Shown piece after piece: positions 27,430-35,525 of a DNA stretch of 64,000 nt. Location of the stretch: the NCBI GenBank assembly GCA_965204545.1, contig CBDBFA010000003.1, forward strand, positions 3,567,503-3,631,502, in the 5' to 3' direction. The DNA is from JAABVD01 sp965204545 (GTDB lineage Bacteria; Verrucomicrobiota; Verrucomicrobiia; Opitutales; UBA2995). Positions within the stretch are counted from its first letter, which is position 1. Each line of letters starts with the position of its first letter. The position numbers and the translations under genes were made by a program. Under the pieces are notes generated by a model, which did no database searches, was not told the origin of the DNA, and saw nothing but the letters and a program-made list of their open reading frames with translations.

Positions 27430-27881
27430 ACATCCTCTTCAAAGGCGACCACCGCGCCATTTTCAAAATTGACCACCAAGTCCTTGATTTTTCTCCCTCG
27501 ATGGTGGAAAGCGGGAAATGGATAAAAGGACCGGTGATAGCTCAGGTAGGGAGAGTAGCTGCCTCCGTAGTATCCCCAGCTTCCGTAATGTCCGTAGCCA
27601 TAACCATACCGCGGGAAGCCATATTTAAAGTAGGTCCACTCATCACTAACCCCGTCCTTGGTTGTCTTTCTGGTCTTCCGGTCGGGCGTTCCGGCGGCCA
27701 AAAGGACCATTTCCTTGGTGAATCCCAACTCAATCTTTCCATCCAGGATCAATGCTTTATCTTCCTCGGAAAAGGTTGCGAAGAGGTCGGGATTCCTCTC
27801 CACGCGGGACTGCGGTGTGGAAACGCATCCCGCTAACAGCCCGGCCAAGCCGAGCAATAAAAATAGGGAAGTTGGTCGCAT
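27426..27881 (-). CDS. Small lipoprotein, SmpA/OmlA-like
   Basis: A 151-residue lipoprotein with signal and lipobox 'LAGLLAGC' (lipidated Cys19). The segment 'LILDGKIELGFTKEMVLLAA' near residue 44 followed by 'GTPDRK' resembles the BamE/SmpA-type fold that reads 'G.t...v....G.P'. The C-terminal half is Gly/Tyr-rich ('RYGYGYGHYGSWGYYGGSY'), suggesting a flexible surface. Function unknown; envelope location is well supported. Confidence 0.75.
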   Translation of the reverse strand: MRPTSLFLLLGLAGLLAGCVSTPQSRVERNPDLFATFSEEDKALILDGKIELGFTKEMVLLAAGTPDRKTRKTTKDGVSDEWTYFKYGFPRYGYGYGHYGSWGYYGGSYSPYLSYHRSFYPFPAFHHRGRKIKDLVVNFENGAVVAFEEDV

Positions 27882-28048
27882 GACTACTTATACGATACCA
27901 AAACACAATAAGGATTTCCCTATTTCATGGCAATTCGGAAAATCTTTTTGTTCTTTCAAGTCGAAAGAGGGTAGGAAGTGGGCCCGCAAGTTTGGGTTGA
28001 CAGAGAAATTTCGAGGGACGTAATGGAATTGTCCTTATGGAAGCCCTC

Positions 28049-28636
28049 ATGTCCAGTCAGGTGCTCGTGCTCAACCGTTTTTGGCAGGCGGTCAATGTGG
28101 TTGGCATAAAGCGGGCCTTCAGCCTCCTGATGCGCGGCCATGCCGACGTGATACACCGGGAGGCGGGCAATTTTCATCTGTATGATTTCGACCAATGGAT
28201 AGGGGCATCTGAAGATTCGCCTCCCCCGCCCCTGGAATGTCTTCGCACCGTGCGCCACGTCATAAGGTTGCCCCGGGTGATCATACTGAGATTTTTTGAT
28301 CGCCTACCCGTCAAGGAGGTCAAATTCAACCGTCAGAACATTTTTGAAAGAGACAAGTTTCGCTGCCAATACTGCGGTAAACCATTCAAGCATTCGGAGT
28401 TGAACCTCGACCATGTCATCCCGCGGCACCATGGCGGGCGAACCTCTTGGGAAAACGTGGTTACCTCCTGTAGGACCTGCAATTCGCGTAAAGCAAATCG
28501 GCTACCTCACGAGGCCAATATGCGGATGATTCGCAAACCGGTCAGACCGCCGTGGAGGCCATTTGTGAGCTTTATCCGGACCCAGAAAAGGCACAAGTCC
28601 TGGGATTATTTTCTCAACGTGAGCCATAAAGGTTGA
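28049..28636 (+). CDS. HNH endonuclease family protein
   Basis: Nuclease-like protein of about 195 residues. The N-terminus 'MSSQVLVLNRFWQAVNVVGI' matches the PVC/cyanobacterial HNH group. The domain near residues 100-150 has 'RCQYCGKPF' and 'SCRTCNSRKANRLP' zinc pairs around the catalytic 'LNLDHVIPRHHGG'. The ATG at 28049 has 'ggaag' six bases upstream; an in-frame ATG at 28037 is less likely. No restriction or phage genes lie near it, so the cellular role is open. Confidence 0.85.
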   Translation: MSSQVLVLNRFWQAVNVVGIKRAFSLLMRGHADVIHREAGNFHLYDFDQWIGASEDSPPPPLECLRTVRHVIRLPRVIILRFFDRLPVKEVKFNRQNIFERDKFRCQYCGKPFKHSELNLDHVIPRHHGGRTSWENVVTSCRTCNSRKANRLPHEANMRMIRKPVRPPWRPFVSFIRTQKRHKSWDYFLNVSHKG

Positions 28637-28660
28637 CCGGCCGATTCGGTCTTGGGGGAA

Positions 28661-28924
28661 GGGGTCATACCTGAATGGCACTAAGTTAAGCGGCGTTTGG
28701 AATATTCGATCATCTCGGAGAAGGAAGGGGTCAAGACGTAAAAAGTTATGCCTTACAGGGTCGGTCGTCTTGTAAAAGTGTATGGAGTGCAACGGAATAC
28801 GGTTTTTAAGACCCGACCCTTTTCTTCCGTAAGGCATCACTTTTCTACGGCATGACCCCGACTGGCGTCCATACCATATTCCTCAACAAACGCCCTTAAC
28901 TTAGTGCCATTCGGGTCATACCTT
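28661..28924. repeat. Nested palindromic element flanked by 'gggtcatacct' direct repeats
   Basis: Outer inverted arms at 28673-28699 and 28887-28912 ('gaatggcactaagttaag' and complement) enclose inner arms at 28727-28756 ('ggggtcaagacgta...') and 28829-28859. The direct repeat 'gggtcatacct' flanks the outer arms (28662-28672 and 28913-28923). The inner left arm plus its continuation to about 28766 is repeated, slightly diverged, at 47241-47286. This suggests one GGGGTCA-type element inserted into another. Confidence 0.7.
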
Positions 28925-29139
28925 GCAATCGTGTATGTCGCTTGGGCTCGGTAAGCGAGACATGCGGGCCAAGCCCTTCCCGTTCTCCTCGGTTCCTAAA
29001 ATAACTTCATAATTTATTTGCAGGCGATTATCAAACGCCTAATAACTTTCGGGGATATTTGATTTTGCTGGAATGGTTTCCCGAGTAAGTTCCCTTAGGG
29101 TCTTAGTTTGGGGTTTTGAAAAATTGAAGGCTATATGAA
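28925..29139. other. Leader region of the permease-SPFH operon
   Basis: 215 bp with AT-rich DNA from about 29000. A short inverted pair 'aggcg...cgcct' lies at 29022-29041. 'gaagg' at 29126-29130 sits nine bases before the GTG start of the permease gene and is its probable ribosome-binding site. 'gagacatgcgggcc' at 28958-28971 resembles one end of repeat R1. No clear promoter hexamers were identified. Confidence 0.45.
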
Positions 29140-31521
29140 GTGACCCTTGGACTGGAATTATTTACCAATTTTTTCGACTTCCTGTGGATGTCCTTCCTGT
29201 TGTTGGCGCCCATGCTGCTGCTTGGGTTGTTCCTGTCCGGCCTGATCCATGTTTTCATCTCCCGCCAAGCCATTATCCGATGGCTCCATGAGGACAGTCT
29301 GAAGTCCGTCTCCACCAGCGCCGCCGTCGGCGTACCCGTTCCCCTTTGCAGTTGTTCCGTAGTGCCGGTAGTGGCCGAGATGCGCAGAAAGGGAGCCTCC
29401 CGTTCCTCCTGCATGTCATTTCTCATTACCGCCCCCGAAACGGGAGCGGATTCGATCCTGGTAACCAATGCCTTCTTCGGGCCCATCGTAGCCATTGTCA
29501 GGCCCTTCATCAGTTTCCTCACCGCCGTCGTGGCCGGGATCTTCAGTATCGGACTCATCCGAGGCGACCGCGACTGCGGCCACGATCACGACCACGAACA
29601 TGATCACGATCACGACCACGACCACGAACATGATCACGATCACGAACATGATCACGATCACGAACATGATCACGATCACGAACATGATCACCATCACGGG
29701 CACGATCACGAACACGGCCATGACCATTCGCACCAACCCCTTCTTGCCGACAGTGATGATTGCTACATCAGCCCTGCTCAACTGAAGACCTTGGTGGTCG
29801 ACTGGTTGAAGAGGATTGCCACAGCCGCCAGCAGGTGGAGATTCGGACCATGGGTAAAGCCGGAGTTTTATATCCGCCCGGATGTTGTTGAAGAAGAATC
29901 CGCCTCGGATATTCCTGCCGACAGTTTAACTACGGATGGGCAACGTCTGGATTTCAAGAGACTTGCCAAGCACATCTTCCGCTACGGTTTCGTCGAGATT
30001 GCTGACGACATTCTCTTCGCCTTGCTGGTGGGAATCCTCTTGGGAGGATTTCTCTATCTGGCGATACCCGGCGATCTGATGGCGAACGAGTACGCCCGCT
30101 GGTTATCCTATCCCGTCATGGTGTTGGTCGGAATTCCCCTCTACATATGCGCATCCGCCAGCACTCCGATTGCCGCCGCCTTGGTGGCCAAGGGATTCAG
30201 CCCAGGGGCCGCGCTGATCTTTTTGATGACGGGACCGGCTACCAATACGGGCACCATCGCCATTATCATCAGCCAATTTGGTGTTCGCTTCGCCTCCATC
30301 TATGTCGGCGCGGTCATCGTTGTTACCGTCGTCCTGGGAATCGCGATCGATATGATGGTGCTGGCCTTCGGTCTTTCCATTGCCGTGAACCTCTCCGCCT
30401 CTCATTCCACTGCCATCCTGTTTCTGCAGTGGGCAGGCGCTATTCTTCTGCTCGCCCTGACCATTTGGCGGTTCCGGGCAGGCGCCATGAAGAGTGGCTA
30501 TGAGGATTTGATGAGCAATTTCCGCCCCTTGTCCAGGCGCTGGAGAATGGTTTGGGGACGTTTGACCCGCAGTCGGTCCTTCCGGGGCGCCATCTCCCCC
30601 GCCACCCCCATGGGTCTGATGCTCTGGACATTGGCCTTAGCACTGTTTCTTGGAAGTGGTTTTACGATAGTGCCACCCGGTAACGTCGGCTACGGTCGGC
30701 TGCTCGGCAAAGTCTACTGGCGCGACCTGCAACCCGGACTGCATTACCTCGCTCCCCGACCCTTGGTAAGAATCGACAATTGGCCCGTGCGGGAAGTGAA
30801 GTCCATCATGTCCAATGACCCCCACGAGTTTGTCTCGGGCGACCTCAACCTCTTATCCGTGACCGTCAATGTGCAGTATCGGGTCAATGACCCGTATGTA
30901 TACCATTACAGGACGACAAATGCGCCAGAGATGATTGACAGCATGGTCCGGGACCATCTGCGTTCCTTTGTCGCCGCCAGAGATTTGGAGCAGTTGCTCA
31001 ACGTATATCGGGTAACCATTGAACAGCATGTAATCGACTTGTTCCAGAGCGGTGAGGAGGTAAAAGGAACCGTGCTCGAAGCGGTGGATCTGGTCAAGGT
31101 AAGCTTGCTGGAGATCAAACCCGTAACGGAAACCATGAACGCCTTCCGCAATGTATCGAGCGCCCAGGAGGATCGGGAGCGGATCATTGTCAATGCGCAA
31201 AAATACCTGGTTTCATTGGCCCCCCAGGCCCATGGTAATGCAGAGTGGGAGATCAAGCAGGCGGATGGAGAGGCCTATAGGAAGGTGACAACGGCCGAAG
31301 CCGAAGCCGAGGCCATTTCCAAGGTGTCCTCGACGGTTCGCGACGCTCCCGAAGTCCTGCGAAATATGCTGTGGCGGGAAAAGTTGGAGACCGCCTTGTC
31401 CGGCAATGCCAAAATCATAGTGCCCAGTAGAGAAAGCCTCGATAAGATCGCGTTGTGGAAGAGAAATTCAAATGGAGCGGGCCCCGAGGCCCGACCTCAT
31501 CATGAGAGGGGAAAAGAATGA
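29140..31521 (+). CDS. SO_0444/ArsP_1-type metal permease fused to an HflK-like SPFH domain
   Basis: A 793-residue fusion. Residues about 1-145 and 270-455 form the two membrane halves of an ArsP_1/DUF318-type permease (SO_0444 Cu/Zn-efflux group): 'GVPVPLCSCSVVPVVAEM' near 64 and 'GIPLYICASASTPIAAALV' near 330 are its paired signatures, with 'GPATNTG' near 365. Between them is a loop of about 50 residues made almost only of His, Asp and Glu (about 148-199), a likely metal buffer. After another membrane segment near 490-512 comes an SPFH/Band-7 domain ('VPPGNVGYGRLLGKVYWRD' onward, about 510-760) of HflK type. The start is GTG. Metal export and microdomain formation are inferences. It overlaps the next gene by 4 bp. 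Confidence 0.9.
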   Translation: MTLGLELFTNFFDFLWMSFLLLAPMLLLGLFLSGLIHVFISRQAIIRWLHEDSLKSVSTSAAVGVPVPLCSCSVVPVVAEMRRKGASRSSCMSFLITAPETGADSILVTNAFFGPIVAIVRPFISFLTAVVAGIFSIGLIRGDRDCGHDHDHEHDHDHDHDHEHDHDHEHDHDHEHDHDHEHDHHHGHDHEHGHDHSHQPLLADSDDCYISPAQLKTLVVDWLKRIATAASRWRFGPWVKPEFYIRPDVVEEESASDIPADSLTTDGQRLDFKRLAKHIFRYGFVEIADDILFALLVGILLGGFLYLAIPGDLMANEYARWLSYPVMVLVGIPLYICASASTPIAAALVAKGFSPGAALIFLMTGPATNTGTIAIIISQFGVRFASIYVGAVIVVTVVLGIAIDMMVLAFGLSIAVNLSASHSTAILFLQWAGAILLLALTIWRFRAGAMKSGYEDLMSNFRPLSRRWRMVWGRLTRSRSFRGAISPATPMGLMLWTLALALFLGSGFTIVPPGNVGYGRLLGKVYWRDLQPGLHYLAPRPLVRIDNWPVREVKSIMSNDPHEFVSGDLNLLSVTVNVQYRVNDPYVYHYRTTNAPEMIDSMVRDHLRSFVAARDLEQLLNVYRVTIEQHVIDLFQSGEEVKGTVLEAVDLVKVSLLEIKPVTETMNAFRNVSSAQEDRERIIVNAQKYLVSLAPQAHGNAEWEIKQADGEAYRKVTTAEAEAEAISKVSSTVRDAPEVLRNMLWREKLETALSGNAKIIVPSRESLDKIALWKRNSNGAGPEARPHHERGKE
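29581..29735 (+). repeat. 18-bp tandem repeat encoding the His/Asp/Glu metal loop
   Basis: Units of 'cacgaacatgatcacgat' occur at 29593-29610 and in series from 29623, with small variants to about 29694; the remaining 'cacgat'-type sequence continues the same codon pattern. In frame they encode H-E-H-D-H-D repeats, so copy-number change would lengthen or shorten the loop without breaking the gene. Confidence 0.9.
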
Positions 31522-32408
31522 CCTGCAAGACAAAGATAATCATCATGGCCTCGGCCTTAATCGGCGGGGTAATTGCCTACGACTGCGTTTACACCATTAA
31601 TGAAACCGAACAGGGCGTGTTGACCCACTTCGGCAAGATTTCCCCGCCCGTCAGGCAGCCCGGTTTCCACCTGAAATGGCCGCGTCCCATTTCGAAAATT
31701 TACAAGATCGATCGCCGTATTAACACCATGACCGGCAATCCCCAGGAGCTTATCACGGAAGACCAGAAGAGCATCCTTGTGGACGGATACCTGCTTTGGC
31801 GTGTAGTGGACCCCATTCTCTTTGTAGAGGCTATTCGCACCGGGGAAAATGCCATCGACAGGCTGTTGGATCTCTACCTTTCCGGCGCCGGCGTCATCAT
31901 CAGTAACAAGTCCCGCGATGCTTTTATAAGCCTGGGTTTGGAACACGAAGACCTGGATGTTCCCTCGAAGGAGTTGCTCGACCGAATAGCGCCCATCGCC
32001 CTTGCCAATTACGGAATAGAGGTGCTCAAAGCCGGTATCGTCGAATACACCCTGCCGATGGAAAACCGGCCCAGCGTCATTCAGCGCATGATTGCGGAGC
32101 GAGCCCGTATCGCTGCCCGTTATCGCAGCGAGGGGGAGGAAGTGGCCATGCGCATCGAGGCCCTGGCTCTCAACGAACATGAGAAGATCATTGCCGAAGC
32201 CCATGCCGAGGCCACGACCATTCTCGGCCAAGCCGAGGCAGAAGCCATGGCATTGCTGGCCAAAGCCTATCAAGAGGACCCGGAATTCTACATGTTCATT
32301 CGCGCCCTCGACAGTTACGACCTGATCATCGACAAGAACACGACGCTCATGCTGCCCGCCGACAACGAGCTGTTCAGATACCTCGACAGCAAGGAAATAC
32401 CGGAATGA
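31518..32408 (+). CDS. HflC-like SPFH (Band 7) protein
   Basis: A 296-residue membrane-anchored protein: one N-terminal membrane segment ('IIIMASALIGGVIAYDCVY'), then 'INETEQGVLTHFGKISPPVR' and 'PGFHLKWPRPISKIYKID', the standard HflC opening, and a C-terminal coiled region rich in 'EALALNEHEKIIAEAHAEAT'. In other bacteria HflC pairs with HflK to form a cage around the FtsH protease; ftsH is not in this window. The start overlaps the upstream fusion gene (ATGA), so it is probably made together with the HflK-like domain as its partner. Confidence 0.9.
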   Translation: MTCKTKIIIMASALIGGVIAYDCVYTINETEQGVLTHFGKISPPVRQPGFHLKWPRPISKIYKIDRRINTMTGNPQELITEDQKSILVDGYLLWRVVDPILFVEAIRTGENAIDRLLDLYLSGAGVIISNKSRDAFISLGLEHEDLDVPSKELLDRIAPIALANYGIEVLKAGIVEYTLPMENRPSVIQRMIAERARIAARYRSEGEEVAMRIEALALNEHEKIIAEAHAEATTILGQAEAEAMALLAKAYQEDPEFYMFIRALDSYDLIIDKNTTLMLPADNELFRYLDSKEIPE

Positions 32409-32424
32409 GTCTCAATCCGACACA

Positions 32425-33735
32425 ATGAGCGACCGACCAAAATTACCTCCCAGTACGCGCGTCATTTACGCTCTGTTCGACGTATTTCCAAAGTGCCGCC
32501 GATGGATCATTGCCGGGATCGTGGTCGCCCTTTTTGCCGGGGTATTGGTCAAGGGACTCTACATCGTCAAAAAAGAGGAGCAAGGCGTTCTTACTCGATT
32601 TGGAAAAGTGGTCAATGCGGAGGTGGGACCCGGCGTTCACTACCGCATCCCCATCATCGAAAAGGCGCATATCCGCCAAGTCTTGCGGATCGTTCGTCAT
32701 CAGATATCCAGCAATGAGGGCGGAAAGATCAACTTCACCATACTGTCGGGAGACACCAATTTGTTCGAAGTGGATGTCGCCATCCAGTACAAGATCGACC
32801 ACTTGAGAAATTATCTCTTCACCGCCTCCGACCCCATCGAGGTAGTCACCATGCTAGTCAGACAGGAGATGGTCAACATCCTGGGCCAGAACTTCATCGA
32901 CATGATCTTTACCACGAACCGAAATATCATCCAGGACCGTCTCTTTGACCGGGTTACCGAGAGTCTGGAGACTATCGACATCGGTATAGAAGTAGTTTCC
33001 CTCGATATCATCGACTTACGGCCGATCGAAGAGACAATCGATGCTTTTCGAGACGTGAGCGACGCTGTGGCCGAGCTCGTCCAGGTAGAGAGCAACGCCA
33101 ATCGCAAGAGGGAAAGATTGCTCGCCCACAGCAGAGGACAGGCTAACGCATTGGTAACGGACGCCGAGGCAAAGGCCAATGAGCGAAGGGTGCAGGCTCA
33201 AAGTAGCGCCGGCGCCTTCTCGGCCCTGTTGGCGGAATACCGAAAAACGCCTGAACACGTGAGCATCACCCGTTATTGGGAACGGATGCGCAAGATCTTT
33301 AACGAAGCCAGCTTGTCCGCGGTCAATCCGGATGAGGAGTCGGCCATCGATATCAACATGATCGACGGCATCGCTGGATTCGCCCCTCCCCCCCACGTGG
33401 CGACGATGGTGGACGCGCCTCCCTCTGCCGCCGATCCCGAAACCCCCGAAAGACCGCTCCTGGCCACTGTGATGAGGGAGAACGAACATTCCATTGAAAC
33501 CGTCAACGCGGACAACCTCCTGTTGGATGGTCAATTCCACAACAGGCGATCGGAACGCGATCACATGTCCAGCGCTACTCCCCGTTCCCTCATATTCGAC
33601 ACCCCATCCATTTTCTCTCATCGTCACGTAACCCCAACCGCTGCGGTGGCAGAGCAACAGGCCATGGAAAAACCGATGGTCGAGGTTTTAACTGAGGAAA
33701 AAAAGAAAGGAGAGTCCGGTGATGAGAACCCATAG
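32425..33735 (+). CDS. Second HflK-like SPFH protein with long acidic tail
   Basis: 436 residues. A membrane segment ('WIIAGIVVALFAGVLVKGLY', near 27) leads into 'VKKEEQGVLTRFGKVVNAEV' and 'PGVHYRIPIIEKAHIRQV', then the SPFH core to about residue 220, a coiled region with 'RGQANALVTDAEAKANE', and a tail of about 140 residues rich in Pro, Asp and Glu without a recognised domain. This gives the operon three SPFH proteins instead of the usual two. It begins 16 bp after the HflC-like gene and overlaps the next gene by 14 bp. Confidence 0.88.
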   Translation: MSDRPKLPPSTRVIYALFDVFPKCRRWIIAGIVVALFAGVLVKGLYIVKKEEQGVLTRFGKVVNAEVGPGVHYRIPIIEKAHIRQVLRIVRHQISSNEGGKINFTILSGDTNLFEVDVAIQYKIDHLRNYLFTASDPIEVVTMLVRQEMVNILGQNFIDMIFTTNRNIIQDRLFDRVTESLETIDIGIEVVSLDIIDLRPIEETIDAFRDVSDAVAELVQVESNANRKRERLLAHSRGQANALVTDAEAKANERRVQAQSSAGAFSALLAEYRKTPEHVSITRYWERMRKIFNEASLSAVNPDEESAIDINMIDGIAGFAPPPHVATMVDAPPSAADPETPERPLLATVMRENEHSIETVNADNLLLDGQFHNRRSERDHMSSATPRSLIFDTPSIFSHRHVTPTAAVAEQQAMEKPMVEVLTEEKKKGESGDENP

Positions 33736-34912
33736 CGTGCGCCTGTGGTTGAATTTCCTGGTGGCATTCTGCCTGATTGCCACGTTTGACCGCTCGACCC
33801 TCCCGGCCGCCCAGGGTGTGACCTCGGATACAATAATATTCGGGCAGAGCGCCTGTTTCACAGGACCGAACAGGAAGCTTGGTACGCACTACAAGGTGGG
33901 TATTGAAGCGGCTTTCGCCGTAAGGAACGATCGAGGAGGGGTCAAAGGGAGGTCCTTGGAACTCATTTCCTTCGATGACGCCTATGAACCGGGCCGGGCA
34001 GGCGCAAATGCGGAAATGTTTGTCTCGGAGGACAAAGTGCTGGCTGTGATCGGAGGAGTGGGAACTCCTACAGCGAGACGCATCGTCCCGGTGTTGAAAA
34101 CGGCAAAGATTCCTTTTGTCGGCCCCTTTACCGGAGCAGATTTTCTGCGCAATGCCGGGCAATACCCCAACGTGGTCAATTTGAGGGCAAGCTATTTCGA
34201 CGAGACTAGAGAGTTGGTCGAACACATCATCCGCGACCGAGGTAAGAACCGGATGGGCATTATCTATCAGGAAGACGCGTTTGGCCGTGCTGTCCTGAGG
34301 GACTTCAAAACAGTCCTCGATTCCTACAATATTCCCATACTGGGGAAAACCTTCTTCTCGCGTAATACCCATGCCGTCCACGCCAGCCTCTTTGCTCTGG
34401 CCAAGGCCGATTTGGACGCCATTCTGATCGTCGGCTCCTATGCCGCCAATTCGACCATCATCAATTTGGCCAACTCTCTGGGCCATGATTACATCATGGG
34501 CTGCTTGTCCTTCGTCCTGTCCCAGGAATTAAAGGCGAGAGTCAGTGAGCCAAACGACAGAATTTTGGTGACCCAGGTGGTGCCGGATCCACGAGACGAG
34601 ACCCTTGACCTGGTAAGGCAATTCCGGCAAGCCGTCCGATCATTGGATTCCGAGATGGAGGAATATCAGGAATTGATCAACGAGGTATGTCTGGAGGGTT
34701 ACATCCTCGGCCGCTTCGTCATTAGCGTGCTTGAGCGTATGGGGGATGAATTGACCAGGGATAACTTCATTAAACAGGCCCTGTCTTCCGGTCCGATACC
34801 GATTGACGATTGGATCATTCAATTTGAACCGGGCAACAATGCGGGTTCACGCTACGTCAGATTGACCGACCTGGGGGAGGATGGAACCCACGAAAAGAAG
34901 GGTAGTCATTGA
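33722..34912 (+). CDS. Exported branched-chain-amino-acid-type ligand-binding protein (Peripla_BP_6)
   Basis: 396 residues with a signal peptide ('LWLNFLVAFCLIATF', mature near 'AAQG'). The body follows the LivJ/LivK-type periplasmic binding fold: 'IIFGQSACFTGPNRKLG' near 40, 'LELISFDDAYEPGRAGAN' near 81, 'VLAVIGGVGTPTARRIVPVL' near 108, and 'GIIYQEDAFGRAVLRDF' near 178. No ABC permease or ATPase accompanies it, so it may act as a periplasmic sensor or scaffold for the neighbouring membrane proteins. ATG 33722 has 'aaggag' about eight bases upstream; a GTG three bases earlier is also in frame. Confidence 0.87.
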   Translation: MRTHSVRLWLNFLVAFCLIATFDRSTLPAAQGVTSDTIIFGQSACFTGPNRKLGTHYKVGIEAAFAVRNDRGGVKGRSLELISFDDAYEPGRAGANAEMFVSEDKVLAVIGGVGTPTARRIVPVLKTAKIPFVGPFTGADFLRNAGQYPNVVNLRASYFDETRELVEHIIRDRGKNRMGIIYQEDAFGRAVLRDFKTVLDSYNIPILGKTFFSRNTHAVHASLFALAKADLDAILIVGSYAANSTIINLANSLGHDYIMGCLSFVLSQELKARVSEPNDRILVTQVVPDPRDETLDLVRQFRQAVRSLDSEMEEYQELINEVCLEGYILGRFVISVLERMGDELTRDNFIKQALSSGPIPIDDWIIQFEPGNNAGSRYVRLTDLGEDGTHEKKGSH

Positions 34913-35400
34913 AGAAGATAGATGAGTTTTCCGGCGAAGAAGTCGGCGAGGAATGGTTGCGTGAGCTCTTCAAGGTTGTCGCCATGCGGCGCAGAACCAT
35001 GTTCAGATTGATCACCGAGTCGACTCGCTTGTTGCTGTTCGGTAATGCAGGTGGGACGGCCTTGATTGTTGGTTTCATGAGCGCGGCCACTTCCGGGAAT
35101 GAAGACGCGCCATTTCATTGGATCGCTTTGATTAACCTGCTCGTGTTTGCGGTTGGAACCCTTGCCTCGGCGCTGACCATGATTCTGGTGGCCTTGGTTG
35201 CCATAAAGGAGGCTCACGGGGCCGAAACGGGCCTGAAGCGATTTGTAGACGGCGAGATAGATCGTACTCAGGTGCTCTTCATAATCGAACAAAAGACCTT
35301 TCGTCTGGCCGACCTGGCCACCGGGTCCGGGTTGGTCAGCGCAGTGGGGTTCATGTTGGGTGGATTTATCAGCCTGATTTTGTTAACTATTTTCTTCTAA
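34909..35400 (+). CDS. Small integral membrane protein of unknown family
   Basis: 163 residues, not recognised. A charged N-terminus ('KKIDEFSGEEVGEEWLREL') leads to about three membrane spans: 'LLLFGNAGGTALIVGFMSAA', 'ALINLLVFAVGTLASALTMI' and 'GLVSAVGFMLGGFISLILL', with a hydrophilic segment ('KRFVDGEIDRTQ') between the last two. The start is TTG overlapping the preceding stop (TTGA) with 'gaaggg' upstream, so it is translationally coupled to the binding protein. It closes the tightly packed five-gene unit. A role as a coupling or signalling subunit is only a guess from context. Confidence 0.8.
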   Translation: MKKIDEFSGEEVGEEWLRELFKVVAMRRRTMFRLITESTRLLLFGNAGGTALIVGFMSAATSGNEDAPFHWIALINLLVFAVGTLASALTMILVALVAIKEAHGAETGLKRFVDGEIDRTQVLFIIEQKTFRLADLATGSGLVSAVGFMLGGFISLILLTIFF

Positions 35401-35525
35401 AGTGGAATGGCTCTTTACTGCAGCCGTTGTCCAGGCGGAGACCACTCCGGGCTTTCTTTTTCCACTTCCTCCCTTTGCCATTCCGATTGGCCGTTCCTTT
35501 CCTGTAGCTTCAGGTCCCCTTCCTT

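Noticed and set aside
29581..29735. Array of regularly spaced repeats that resembles a CRISPR at first sight
   Set aside because: Repeat units are 18 bp with no spacers and stay in frame, encoding the His-rich loop of the permease.
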